Of a DNA stretch of 64,000 bases, positions 23,492 through 34,113 are shown piece after piece. The notes under the pieces are model-generated. The model was not told the origin of the DNA. It saw nothing but the letters and a program-made list of their open reading frames with translations, and made no database searches. The stretch is from Cenococcum geophilum 1.58 (taxonomy: Eukaryota > Ascomycota > Dothideomycetes > Gloniales > Gloniaceae), in the NCBI GenBank assembly GCA_001692895.1, contig KV748238.1, positions 930,001 to 994,000 on the forward strand, read 5' to 3'. Each line of letters starts with the position of its first letter. The first letter of the stretch is position 1. Both the position numbers and the translations under genes were made by a program.

Positions 23492-26480
23492 CTTATACTA
23501 TAACTGCTCTTTATATAGTAGTAGTGTTAATATAAACGTCTAGTAGTAGGACTGCCGCTTCGCGTTTAAGTACGGCGCGTAGTATTCTCTTATAGGCCCC
23601 TATAGTTCTATATAGGCACTAGTTTTATAACTTAGTTAGTGGCGCTAGGGAGTTTTTTACTAGCACCTTACCGCCTAGTCCTAGGCCTTAGATCTAGGAG
23701 CTGTATAGCATTATTAGCCTTATAACTACTATATATAGTAGGCGTATAAGTCTAAAAGAGGGTCCCTATATTGTAACGTTTCCTATCCTAACGTCGCTAT
23801 ACGGCTAAAAAGACACGGAGTGCTTGCGAACTTGTTATAAGCGCGGCGGGATCTAATATATATACTCTTATAATTGCCCTCCCCCCTATAGCTTGGCGTT
23901 TAAGGACAAACGTATAGTAGGGAGGGCAATTATAAGAGTATATATATTAGATCCCGCCGCGCTTGCGATAAGTTCGCAAGCACTCCATGTCTTTTTGGCC
24001 GTATAGCGACGTTAGGGCGGGAAATGTTACATATATTAAGGTAGCAATTTATAATACTGCTAAGAATGCGGCTGCTCCCTTATAGGTTACCTGTGTAATA
24101 TACTTATTCTAGTTTAGTCTAAAGTCTACCTAGACCTTTAGGATCTTAAGGGTAGCTTCTAGTTTTGCTTTGCAGCCCTAGATGTTTACTATTAAGGCTA
24201 AGTTATTACTTGCCTTTCTTTTTATTATAAAGTGGATAAGTTAGTATTTGTCTAGTGCGAATTTAGTACTATATTATTTTATCTATGCGATATATCTGTT
24301 ATATGCCTAGTTTAGCCTAGTGCAGTTTTCTACTACTATGTTTCCCTATATAATTAAGTTTATATCATCTATAAATCCTAGGGCTATTATATCCTAGCTA
24401 TTATTAAATATCTTTAGTAGTTTAGATATAAAGAAGAGGAATAGGATTAATAAGAGGGGTAATCCCTATTGGATACCTGTGGGTATTAGTATTAATTTGT
24501 TTTTATATCCCTTAATTATAATTTTTATAATACGCCCTATTAGGAATACTTAGACAAACTTAATTATTTAGTCTAGTAGGCCCTTACTTCTTAAGATTTA
24601 TGGGAGTCTCTTATATAATATGTTATTAAAGGCTCCGCTTAGGTCTAGGCTTAGTATAGATATAGTATATCCTAAGTAAGCTTACTATACCACTTAGACA
24701 CTATAGGTAATTAGAAAGAGGGCTAAGAGGGTTAATTGTTTCTTCCTTGCGCCTATTTATATCTACAGTAGTAACTTCTATACTTCCGCCGCTTCTTATA
24801 TACGTTTTATAACTATCTTTTTTAGAAACTTACCTAAGGCATTTTTTAGGGTAATTAGGCAGTAACTTCCCAGAAGGGAGTAGTTTTTTTCTTTACCTTT
24901 TATAGGATAACCGTAGATATTACTTTAAAGTATTTGGGTAGTTCGCCTCTCTAGAGGCAGGCGGATGTGGCCTTAGGAAGTAGTATTACTATTACTTTTA
25001 CTATAGCTTTAATTACCTTATTTAGGATCTTATCTAGCCCTCGCGCTTTACTAATAGGGAGCTTTTATATAGTGTCCTTTATTTCTTTTACTAATATTAT
25101 ATGGCTTATTTTAATAGGTAAGGGGAGGGATTAACTACTAATGTCCTATAGGTCTACTTAGCCCATGCCTAGGAAGAACCTTTCTGCTAGTATTTTGATT
25201 TTTCCCTTATTATTATTTATATACTAGTCCTAATCTATTTAGCGAAGTGTGGGTAAATGGGGGTCCCCTAGCGTCTCTTTAGCGACTTATCTGCTCCATT
25301 TTAATATATACTAAAGTCCCTTATTTTATGGTTTAGTAGTATTTAAAGTAATTTTTTTTAGGAATTGGCGCTAGTTATTTCTACTCTCTTTCCGTATTAT
25401 CTTCTTAAGCCTATTCTTTAAGGCCTTATAGCTCTATTAGTGGTGGGCTTTACCTATTACACCATACTATCGCCTTACCCTTTTTGTGCCTATAAGTAGC
25501 TAAGCCGCCTCTAGCGACTATTCGCGGCGGACGTGTTTACTAGATTGGGCCTTTAGGCAGTATTCTTCTAAGTAGTTACTTATAATCCTCTAGATATCTT
25601 CTAGCAATGCCTAAAGTATAGCTGCTAGCCTATTAGTAACTTCCTAGGTATATTTTTCCTAGTTAAGTTTATTAGTGGCGTATCTCTAGCAAGTTTATTA
25701 CGCTAGTGTAGTAATATTAAGCGCTATCTATATAGGTATATAGTCTGCAGTAGTTGCCTATGTATCCTTTAGTCCGCAGAACTCTAGTTAGTCTGTAAGC
25801 GTTTCTTATATAAATATAAGGTTAATTATACTCTCTTAGGTTCCTCTTTTTTAGGTAGGTTTACTAGTTAAAGTAATTAGGGCAAAGCCCCGCGTTTCTA
25901 GCTCGTTTAGTAAATGGGTCGCCTATACTTTATTTATAGCTTACTGCCCTCTCTATAATATATAGTGTGCGTTAAAGTCCCCTAAGACTATTACCTCGCC
26001 TTCCGCTATATTAATAGTCTGTTAAAGTAGTCCCTTATAGCGATTTGGGGCTTATTATCCTTTAGGTTATAAGTGTTAGTTATGCTGATTTAGCCCTAAT
26101 TAGTAGCTAGTTATAGTTTATCTATATTAGGGCTAATACTATAGTAGTTTTATACCTGTATCTTAATGCGTTAACTAACTAGGAAGTATATATAGGTAGC
26201 CGGGTTTAGTTTATATAGGAGGTAGTATCCTTTTAGTTAGTATGTTTTATATATTTGCTTATTATATGCTAGTTTCTATAGAGCTATTATCTAATATTTT
26301 TCTAAGTCTAAACTATTAAATAGGGGCCGTATTACTCTATAGTTTAAGTGTCCGCAGTTATATTGTATTATTATTAGTCTATTTATAGTATTAGTTAGTC
26401 TAATACCTTATAGGCGTCTTTTATTCGCCTCTAAAGCGTCTTATCTAGGGCCTTTATAATTAGGATTCTTTGCTAGGATA
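23492..26480 (-). pseudogene. LINE-B ORF2: endonuclease-reverse transcriptase, RIP-degraded
   Basis: Reading the minus strand, the APE-type endonuclease motif LGDFNA is intact at about 25969-25998. RT motifs follow at lower coordinates: a GIQ-x-GLPLL block at about 24445-24480 (RT block with a RIP stop at Gln) and the catalytic FIDDIN box at about 24350-24380. This order and spacing identify a LINE ORF2 that would nick target DNA and prime reverse transcription there. Stops lie mainly at Gln/Trp codons. The ORF is cut at 24031/23772 by a palindromic element and at 23491/17142 by Gypsy-3; the C-terminal part continues on the far side at 17137-16200. Confidence 0.88.
23772..24031. mobile_element. 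260-bp palindromic miniature element (MITE-like) in LINE-B ORF2
   Basis: Almost the whole element is one inverted repeat: the first ~115 bases, from TGTAACGTTTCC, match the reverse complement of the last ~115, ending GTTACA. They surround a short central loop near 23890-23925. It is flanked by TATAT on both sides (23767-23771 and 24032-24036), and LINE-B reads through if it is removed. There is no coding capacity. The arms keep TG/CA dinucleotides, unlike the host, so it was RIPed little or not at all. The superfamily is uncertain. Confidence 0.9.
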
Positions 26481-27940
26481 GGTCTCTAGAGGTATTAGTG
26501 CTGCCTTAGGGGCGTCCTACGCTCCGCTTTGCAGCTAGTTGGGCAAAGGGTGCCCCTATTAGGGTAGGTACCCTAAATCTCTTTCTTTATGCGACTATCT
26601 AGCTACTATTACCTATTGTGCTTAGCTCTTTCTCCTTATATGCGTTTCCTTATAATATAGCTATAACCTAGTATAGTTTATCTTGTCTTGTCCTAATAGC
26701 TTCTAGGTATACCTAGAAGGTCTTATATACCGTCTTCTGCTATACTTTATATTCTTTACCGCAGTTTACGTATCTGGCTCCCTTATCCTTAGGGTAGTCC
26801 TTTATCTTATATATGTCGGCATACCGCCTATACCTTTTCTATCTCCTGTATACACTCTAGGTATAGCCCTACTGCTAGTATCTAAAGCATTAGTATATTT
26901 AGACTGAGCAGTGGTATAGCCGGGCTTTATATTAGAGGCTATCTATAACTATTCCTTTATATACTATAGCCGCTTATATCTCCTAAGTTAGTAGGTTAAT
27001 TATTAGAGTGCTATGTATTTTAACCTTTTAGAACTCTAATAATACTCCTATATATATGGTGCGTACTTTATAGAGTTATGCGACTCTAGATATTATAATT
27101 CCTAGGACTAATTTTTTAATAGCCTCTATAATCTTTTAGATAAGTTATAGATTTATAACGCCTTACCTGCTTTCTACTTATATATTAAGGGGTACTCTAA
27201 TTACTTTAACTGGGTAATCCTAACGGAGGATCTTGTACTTAGGGATGTCTTCCTAGGTAATGGCCTGGTTCTTTACCTATTGGTTAGGAAGTATAACCTC
27301 TACGTTACTACTATATAGGACCTTTACTGCCACTACCTTTAGTATATATATTCTAATTAATATAAGGATCTATTCTAGCTCTACTCCTACTACCTCTAGT
27401 ATTTAGACCCTAACTATAGACCTTACTGGTACTACGCTAGGGAGGCGCTAAAAGGGCGCCGGTTGGGTACTAGCGGCAATATTAGCCTATAAGGGCTTTA
27501 TTAAGTACGTTATTAGTATTCCCTATAATTTTATAGCATTCTTAATACGCATAAGCCTATTCTTTACGACGTTATAGTTTTTATTATACCTTGTCTATAG
27601 TTCCTAAGCGATCTATCCTGCCTATTAGGCCGCACGCGCTACCTCTACGCGTAGGTGTTTGTCTTTTCCCTTCCCTAGATCTTCCTTAATGTCTTTTAGG
27701 ATGTCTATAAGTTTCTACCACTTCTAGTCGTTATCCTTTAGTTATTGTAGTTAGGTTACCCCCTATTAGGTTTGTTATAGTGTCGCGTTTTTCTATATAT
27801 CGACCCACCTTTAAGTCTACTACGACCCTCCTATATTGCGTAGGCTTTTTAGCTGTAATACATATACTAGTTCTAAGGCATATTATACCATAAATTTAAT
27901 TGGGAGTGGCTGTTTCTTTATTAGATAAGTATTAGGCGTA
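26480..27940 (-). pseudogene. LINE-B ORF1 (gag-like), RIP-degraded
   Basis: Upstream of ORF2 on the minus strand. A zinc-knuckle remnant near 26850-26930 reads CFRY-x-x-x-GYT, that is Cys-x2-Cys-x4-His with Cys and His changed to Tyr, which is typical of the nucleic-acid-binding ORF1 of fungal Tad-like LINEs. The rest has no domain I can name. The start codon cannot be placed because ATG codons are largely lost. Confidence 0.7.
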
Positions 27941-27976
27941 TTTTATTACTGTAGCGGCTTAAACAAAGTATACTAT

Positions 27977-28563
27977 ATAGTTTTAAATTTATATAATATA
28001 GATTAAATAAATAAATAAAAACATTAATAATATAATATTATTAAAAATTAAAGTTTAAAGTATAGGATGTAATAATTTTTATATAAAATGTAGAAAATAT
28101 AAAAAAAACTAATTAATTAAGTAGTTAAGATTAATAATTAAATTTATTAAAAAGAAAGGGCTAATAAAGATTAATATTAACCAGCTTAAGTGTACAGGGC
28201 ACTATAGTAAATTTAAAAATTAATAGGTTATAGACTAGAGTTAATAGATTTTAATAGAATATAAAAGTTAAAAAAAAGTTTTTAAAATTAAAATAGCAAA
28301 AAGATAATAATAAAGGATTAAAAATTAATTAAAGGAGTATAGGCTAAATTAAAAACTCCAAAAAAATGTTTAAATAGATTTTAGAGTAAAACAAATGTTT
28401 TAAAAAACAGTTTATATAAAATATAAGAATAAAGATATTTTACTAAAAATTGTAAAAGTAATTAGAGTATTAATATAATAAAGGGTATAAAACAATTAAA
28501 AGATATAAGTGTATTAAAAGTTATTTAGGAATGTTTAATTAGAAGTTCTATATTTTATTATAA
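27977..28563 (+). pseudogene. Middle of gag of the Gypsy-2 relative
   Basis: Continues the alignment to Gypsy-2 (about 7005-7620) after LINE-B. A short KCTGHYSK string near 28188-28212 is the position of a knuckle remnant. The end, near TTAATTAGAAGTTCTA, matches Gypsy-2 at about 7600 just before the second LINE-B copy interrupts it. Confidence 0.72.
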
Positions 28564-28570
28564 TAATATA

Positions 28571-29601
28571 TATTATTATTATTAATTCTATTTAATGCCC
28601 GATATGGTTTTTTTTAAAAGTCTATATAGACTTCTACCTTCTATATATAGGAAAAACCCCTAAGGGGGAAAACCTAGGTATGTCCTTTTAGTTAGTCTTA
28701 CGCACTCCGCCTTCGCCTAGCCTATATGCCTTTATACTATATCTGCCTTATATACTATACTTCTAAGGTATTTTAAAAGATCTAGGGGGTAGTAAAAGAG
28801 TTTAGCGACTCGCCTTTATATCGCCTTTGCCTAAGTGGGGGCGTTTAGTCTCTAAGGGACTAGAAGGGAGTATATCCTTTAGTATTATCCAGTTAAATCT
28901 TATTTGCTATCTAAAACTACTAAAGGACTTCTTAGCCTATAAACTACTGTGCTACTATATATAGACCCTTACTTATAGAAAGCATTCGGGTAATATTATT
29001 TATACCTACCCTAGTAAATAACTGGTCTTTTACCGTACGGTAGCTGCAGAAGAGTAGTATGTAGCGTACTAATAGTATAGGCTATCCGTATATATAGTGT
29101 AGTGTAGTATTTAGAATATAGATGCTTATTAGCTATGCGTTTAGTTTTAAGACCTCTATTTTTAGTAGGAAGACGGCTATAGATTTTACTTTCGTCTGTC
29201 CTTTATATAGGGGGAGAGTTAGTATTATCTATAGGGTGTTCTATATGGCTGCCTTCTGTATTTTTGCCGCCTTCTTTTATTGTTAGTTCTACTTAATATC
29301 TGCTATCTCGCGATATATATAGTAGATCTCCATATATACTAGTAGCCTCCTATCCTCTATTGCCGTAGCGGCGCTCTACTAGTATAGCGGTAGGTCTCTA
29401 CTTAATGTTATAGAAGCTCCCGTATTTCCTATTCTTTCTTTACCGCTTATAGGCGGAGGGCTTCCTAGCTTATAAGCTTAGACGCGTTGCCCCTCTAGAG
29501 GGCCCTTGCTCCTTGTATACGTTCTAGTATTTAGCATATATCCTTCTCCACTAGGTAGTCTTATACTATAGCTGCTTTCTATACAGCGATTGTATCTATA
29601 T
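28571..29601 (-). mobile_element. LINE-B copy 2, 5'-truncated (about 1 kb)
   Basis: Homologous to LINE-B 16132-17142 plus 23492-23530, in the same minus orientation, with the ATT-rich tail on the left (28571-28584). It lacks everything upstream, as usual for incomplete target-primed reverse transcription. A 7-bp candidate TSD TAATATA (28564-28570 and 29602-29608) is in low-complexity DNA and so only moderately convincing. This copy spans the Gypsy-3 insertion site uninterrupted and serves as the empty-site reference. Confidence 0.82.
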
Positions 29602-29608
29602 TAATATA

Positions 29609-29821
29609 AATTATTAATTATAGAAAATTGGGTTAGATAAATTTAGGGGTATAAAAGAATTGGAAAATTAATAAAATAAGTTATATTATAAGGAAAATAT
29701 AGAAATAATAAATCTAAAAATCCAATTACAGTATAAAATTTAAAGGAATTAGATATAAAAAGTAATAAAAAAAGGCATAATAAGATTATAAAGACCTTAG
29801 AGATATAATATTAAGACAGAT
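29609..29821 (+). pseudogene. Last recognisable piece of the Gypsy-2 relative
   Basis: The sequence around 29610-29690 aligns with Gypsy-2 at about 7650-7740 once C-to-T and G-to-A changes are allowed. Homology fades before 29821, where the LINE-A stub has inserted. Confidence 0.55.
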
Positions 29822-29834
29822 ATTATATTAGGCC

Positions 29835-29934
29835 CTTCTTAAATAGAGTTTTCTCCCCACATGTAAATAAGGAGTAGTCTACGTGGGCCCAATAGGGATC
29901 TAAATTGGACGTTAAGCAATGAATAATAATAATA
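29835..29934 (+). mobile_element. LINE-A stub: 100-bp 3' end with 13-bp TSD
   Basis: Reverse complement of the 3' end of LINE-A (50439-50540), so this copy lies on the plus strand, ending in an AAT run. It is bounded by a perfect 13-bp duplication, ATTATATTAGGCC (29822-29834 and 29935-29947). Extreme 5' truncation during insertion explains the size. CpA and TpG dinucleotides are still present, in keeping with its being too short to be a RIP target. Confidence 0.92.
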
Positions 29935-29947
29935 ATTATATTAGGCC

Positions 29948-30300
29948 ATAGAGACTTACTTACTATAACCAGCGTAGTGCAGAGAAGGCGTAAGCGAGGT
30001 GCCTATAAAACATCGGCAAAATATTGTCCCTTGTAAATGACCTCAGCTGCTAGAAGCTGGCGTTGTTGGCGGGCCATTAAGGGCATTAACTAACTTAACA
30101 AACCAGCCTATGTTAAGTTTATTTGACACGCAGCCTACGCGCAGCCTACGCATAGCCTACGTAACCTACGCAACCTACGCAACCTGCGCAACCTATATAA
30201 CTTATAATTTTAGATAATAAAGGCTACTTTAAAGCCGTTTATAAAGCTATTAAGATAAATTGTATACACTTCTTTATATAATCTATTATGTCTATATCTA
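29948..30300. other. Unassigned, less-mutated DNA with short ACGC-type repeats
   Basis: No gene found. The base composition is more balanced than in the transposons. At about 30127-30197 there is a run of roughly 10-bp units (variants of GCAGCCTACG and CAACCTACG). Confidence 0.6.
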
Positions 30301-30589
30301 CTACCTATCTGCATTATCTACCTATCTACATTACCTACCTATCTGTATTACCTACCTGTCTACATTACCTACCTATCTATATTATCTACCTATTTATATT
30401 ACCTACCTATCTACATTACCTACCTATCTGTATCGCCTACCTATCTACATCGTCTACCTATCTGCATTGTCTACCTATTTATATTACCTACCTATCTGCA
30501 TCGCCTACCTGTCTATATCGCCTACCTATTTATATCGTCTACCTGTCTATATTGTCTACCTATCTATATTGCCTACCTATCTGCATCTG
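30301..30589 (+). repeat. 17-bp minisatellite, 17 copies
   Basis: Seventeen head-to-tail units of the type CTACCTATCTGCATTAC stay in perfect 17-bp register. Variation is concentrated at C/T and A/G positions. Because 17 is not a multiple of three, all three frames give the same Tyr/Leu/Pro/Thr-rich pseudo-protein; that accounts for the two longest open frames in the window (30260-30634 and 30288-30596), which I do not regard as genes. Confidence 0.96.
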
Positions 30590-31600
30590 CCTATAGTGTC
30601 TAATTTAATTTGGGGGAGAGGTCGGCCTAATTAAAGGCTCTAATTGATTCGAATTGTTCTCTATAGCCGTTCGCTAGCTATATATTTAAATAGTAGTTAT
30701 CTAGGGTGCCTCCCTAGGAGGCCTTAATTCAATTCGATTCGGTAATAGGCTCTAGATTAATTTAATTAATTAATTAAATCGTTCGTGGTGTTCGCTGGCT
30801 GGTTATTTAAACGGTCGTCATCTGGTTCCGGTAACAGTCATCTACTAGTTCTGGCGACGGTCGTCTAGTTCTAGCAACGGTTATCTGGTTCTGGCGACGG
30901 TTATCTAGTTCTAGCAACGGTTATCTGGTTCTGGCGACGGTCATCTAGTTCTAGCGACGGTTGTCTAGTTCTAGCAACGGTCGTCTAGTTCTAGCGACAG
31001 TCATTTAGTTCTGGCGACGGTTATCTAGTTCTAGCGACATTTATCTAGTTTTAGCGACGGTTGTGGTTCTAGCGACGGTTATCTAGTTCTAGTAACGGTC
31101 GTCTAGTTCTGGTAACGGTTGTCTAGTTCTAGCAACGGTCCTCTTTTACCTGCCTACCTGCCTATCTACCTACTTGTCTACCTACCTACTTATTTATTTA
31201 CCTACCTATCTATCTATCTACCTACCTGCCTGCGTTAGTGTCTGGTTTAATTTAGGGGAGAAGTCGGCCTAATTAAAGGCTCTTATTAATTCGAATTATT
31301 CTCTATAGCCGTTTGCTAGCTATATATTTAAACGATAGTTATCTAAAGTGCCTTCCTAGAAAGTCTTAATTTAATTTAGTAACGGGCCAATATTAAAGCT
31401 CTGGTTTAATTTAATTAATTAATTAATTAAATCGTTTATAGTGTTTACTGGCTGGTTATTTAAACGGTTATTATCTAGTTTTAGTAACGGTTATCTAGTT
31501 TTAGCGACGGTTGTCTGGTTCTAGCAACGGTTATCTAGTTCTGGCGACGATCGTCTAGTTTTAGCGACGGTTATCTAGTTCTAGCGATGGTCCTCTACTA
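30590..31600 (+). repeat. Duplicated composite block: spacer plus 20-bp minisatellite
   Basis: A spacer of about 200 bp (30597-30810) is repeated at about 31228-31465, including GTCGGCCTAATTAAAGGCTC and the AATTAATTAATTAA run. Each spacer is followed by an array of 20-bp units (GGTTATCTAGTTCTAGCGAC and variants): about 16 copies at 30813-31145 and about 6-7 at 31467-31597. Between the two blocks, 31145-31230 holds TACC/TGCC-rich tetramer repeats resembling a degenerate 17-bp array. The order is therefore array-spacer-array, twice. Confidence 0.9.
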
Positions 31601-31690
31601 GCTGCCGTTCTAGTACCTCCTAAGGTAGGGAGGATATAAGGAAGGGTAAAAAATAAGGTGGCTGTAAAGGGGGTAACTTAGTAGAGGTAT
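31600..31690. other. Short spacer between minisatellites
   Basis: G-rich, with no recognisable feature. Confidence 0.6.
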
Positions 31691-31699
31691 ATGCGGGGA

Positions 31700-31995
31700 C
31701 CTAATATAGAGCTTTATATAGAGCCTCCGTATATAGAGCTTCGCGTAAAGCCTTGTGCAGAGCCTCTATATATAGAGCTTTATATAGAGCTTTATATAAA
31801 GCTTTATACAGAGCCTTGTATAAAGCCTCTATACGTAAAGCTTTATATAGAGCCTTATGCAGAGTATCTATACGTAGAGCTTTATATAGAGCCTCTGTCG
31901 TAGAGCTTTATATAGAGCTTTGTGTAGAGCCTTATGCAGAGCCTTATACAGAGCCTTTATTATAAAGCTTTATATAGAGCTTTATATAGAGCCTC
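31700..31995 (+). repeat. Minisatellite of 10-15 bp AGAGCTTTATAT-type units
   Basis: Around 24 units based on AGAGC(C/T)TTATAT fill this stretch, with unit lengths varying from 10 to 15 bp. The 70-codon open frames at 31691-31903 and 31753-31965 are by-products of the repeat. Confidence 0.9.
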
Positions 31996-32049
31996 TTAAG
32001 TATATAACTTAAAAATAATATATTATATTACCTTAATTATATATTAAGG

Positions 32050-32150
32050 AATATATAAGTTAGTTAACTGCGTGTTATTTAACTTTTAAATATATTAAGT
32101 TGGTTAACTGCGTATTATTTGACTTTTAAATATGTCAAGTTGGTTAACTG
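32050..32150 (+). repeat. Tandem repeat of about 47 bp, two to three copies
   Basis: The phrase AAGTTGGTTAACTGCGT followed by an ATTTGACTTTTAAATAT part occurs at 32060, 32097 and 32143 with small differences. It has no coding sense. Confidence 0.75.
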
Positions 32151-32299
32151 CATGTCAATTACGCGAAACGCGCTTAACAAAGTCGACTTAAAACCCAGCC
32201 TGCGAATATTTTCCCGATAAATGTAGTTACCCTATATAGAAGAACAGTAGAATTTAGTTCTATTTTACTTCTTTACTAAGAACCAGATCCCTATTACAG
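32151..32299 (+). repeat. Possible LTR in front of a gag relic
   Basis: Begins TGTCAATTACGCG and ends CCCTATTACA just upstream of a gag-like reading frame, which is the right place and right ends for an LTR of about 150 bp. There is no second copy to compare, so this is tentative. Confidence 0.35.
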
Positions 32300-32379
32300 T
32301 CTGCTACTATTATTACATTATTATATAACCCTAAGAGCCTTAGCGCTTTAGCAATTTTAAATTCTCTACCTTTTTAAGA

Positions 32380-33110
32380 GGTAACGGCCTAGTAATATAA
32401 TAGTTTGTAAAAGGCTATAACTATATTACCTCTGTTAATAGACAACCCGTCTTTATTAGTTTATAGACCTAATAGTAAGATATAGTTATAACACTAATAT
32501 AGTATAGAGTATTGAGTTGGGGAATTAGCCTTAAGAAAACATAAGTCGAACTATATCTTAGTTAGAACTAGAAGCTATAAGTAAAAAGGACGTTATATAG
32601 AAAGTGATACAACGGCTAGAGAATAAGAAGCTATAACTCTTAAAGTAAAGAAAATTATAGCTGCTTAGGGAGAAAGTAAAAGTGCTATACTAGTATTAGT
32701 ATAATAAAGTAATATTAACTCCTAATCCTAACCTATATCCACTACCTTAAAGTATCCTATTAAAGTACTTAAATAATATCTTAATGCATCCAACCCTTAA
32801 GCAGAAAATTACTAATATAATAGGTATTTTAGTAAAATAGGCCGTTAAGATAAAGAAAATTTCTCTATATTATAACAAGACCATTTAGGAGTACTAAGAC
32901 TTCTGTAATAGCTTAAAATTAACATTCTACCTAAAGCCTAATACCTTTATAAATAAAAATACTAAGATTGCATTTATTATATAATATATAAAAGGACTAA
33001 CTAAATCCTTTAGCTGTAATATAAAGATGACCACCTAGACACGCACTTATTTAGGAGAATCTTATAAAATTCCTATTTAATTAAATTAAAAGTCTTATTA
33101 ATTAGGAGCT
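32380..33110 (+). pseudogene. Retrotransposon gag relic
   Basis: A plus-strand frame around 32880-33010 reads LKLTFYLKPNTF followed by KIAFIIQYIKG, the pattern of a gag capsid domain (aromatic-Leu core, then a Tyr-Leu/Ile-x-Gly helix). Stops are at Gln-type positions. No pol follows before Gypsy-1b begins at 33535. The family could not be matched to the other elements. Confidence 0.6.
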
Positions 33111-33534
33111 TTATATAGCTTTAACCTATATAAAAGCAATACAGTGACCTAATTAGTCTGTAAATAAGTTTACTACTTACTTAACCACCTTAAAGGTATA
33201 AATTAACCCTTTTGCAAGGGATATTATTATAGTCCCCTTAAGGACCCCCTAGGGCAGCCCTTAGGCACTCTTTAAATAGTTGTTAGTTATATACCAGAGG
33301 TATATACCCTGTAGTATATAGTCTCTACAATCCTAGAGGCCTTACCTCCTTAAGGATTTATCTCTTTCCAATCTATCCTATTCCTACCATCGTGCCTTAT
33401 AGCCCCCTATCTATAGAGTTCCCTTATATTTAAATCCTTCCTACTTCTTTTAGAAGGGTAGCTAGCTTAAAGGACCAGATTATTTATTTATATCTTTTAT
33501 TTATATTAACTATTCCTCTCTTAAAATCTTATAA
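33110..33534. other. Unassigned DNA left of Gypsy-1b
   Basis: Mixed sequence with a few C- and T-rich runs and no coding or repeat signal I can name. It ends with TATAA, the target duplication of Gypsy-1b. Confidence 0.5.
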
Positions 33535-33915
33535 TATTATAGGACTACCCTATAATACCTTTCACACGACTACCCTTCTCTACTACATTTCATATGCCCT
33601 ATATAATTCGACACTAGCAGAATATGGCAGACGCCGTATATTGCCCTTACGTTGCCGCATATTGCCTTTATATTATCCTGTTAGCAGAATATAGTAGAAT
33701 ATAATAGAATATAGCAGGATACACGCTTTAGTACTATTATGTATTCCGTACACCTATTGACCTAGTAACTTTATACTAATATATATCTCCCTTTCTACCT
33801 ATTTCCTACCTTCTTTCCTTATATAACGTTTTAATTTTACTACGCAGTTTATATACGTAGCTTAATAATATCTACTTCGCTATATATTATCGCCACTCGT
33901 ACTTACTTTATAACA
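33535..33915 (+). repeat. 5' LTR of Gypsy-1b (381 bp)
   Basis: Starts TATTATAGG (RIP-changed TGTTA...) and ends TTATAACA. Full-length match to 58087-58467. It contains several GCAGAATATGGCAG-type motifs. Confidence 0.93.
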
Positions 33916-33942
33916 CTACGTTGCGTTAACCTCTTATACTAC

Positions 33943-34113
33943 TGTCGGAACATTAATCACGTGACGTAGTTACGGGACTACGAAGCGAGACTAACTGTCT
34001 GACCTTGGAGCAACCCCTTTCTTCTAGACAATAATTAACTACTAACTTTAACACCGCATACGTACCACTATAAGTGATATTCGTGCACGTTAATAAAGAG
34101 AGTTATACTAACA
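33943..34113 (+). repeat. 5' LTR of Copia-1 (about 171 bp)
   Basis: Starts TGTCGGAACATTAATCACG and ends near GTTATACTAACA. Matches 45082-45252 closely, with few RIP-type changes. Confidence 0.9.

Larger units (their letters stand above)
16132..27966 (-). mobile_element. LINE-B: Tad-like non-LTR retrotransposon, split by Gypsy-3 and a palindromic element
   Basis: The element is on the minus strand: its 5' end is at about 27966 and its 3' end, an ATT/AAT microsatellite tail, at 16132. It is flanked by a candidate TSD AGTATACTAT (16122-16131 and 27967-27976). Net length without Gypsy-3 is about 5.5 kb. The gag sequence of the older Gypsy relic continues across the insertion. Order on the minus strand is ORF1 with CCHC-like knuckles (about 27.9-26.5 kb), endonuclease, RT, and a C-terminal/3' region split by Gypsy-3. 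A 1-kb copy of the same 3' region occurs at 28571-29601. Confidence 0.88.
14991..29821 (+). mobile_element. Gypsy-2 relative, heavily RIP-mutated and split by several insertions
   Basis: This is a 5' LTR plus gag portion homologous to Gypsy-2, more AT-rich and more mutated. The parts are the LTR at 14991-15304, then 15305-15574, 15841-16121, 27977-28563 and 29609-29821. They are separated by a solo LTR, LINE-B with its nested Gypsy-3, and a truncated LINE-B. The pieces line up in order with Gypsy-2 positions 6413 to about 7750. The gag sequence broken at 16121 (matching about 6910) resumes at 27977 (matching about 7005). No pol or 3' LTR is present, so the relic is truncated near 29821. Confidence 0.8.

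Noticed and set aside
30260-30634. Longest open reading frames (124 and 102 codons), Tyr/Leu/Pro/Thr-rich
   Set aside because: They are the 17-bp minisatellite read in different frames; the period is not a multiple of three, so all frames give the same pattern.
30640-30660. tRNA T-loop-like GATTCGAATTG word
   Set aside because: No acceptor stem or anticodon arm around it; it is part of the duplicated minisatellite spacer.
30301-31600. CRISPR-like array
   Set aside because: Units are head-to-tail with no unique spacers and the DNA is fungal; it is a minisatellite.
31691-31965. Two overlapping 70-codon frames rich in Glu, Leu, Tyr
   Set aside because: By-products of the AGAGCTTTATAT minisatellite.
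29990-32290. 30.0-32.3 kb as one foldback element with inverted ends
   Set aside because: Only a short AAAATATT-centred similarity is seen between the two sides; not enough to claim inverted repeats.
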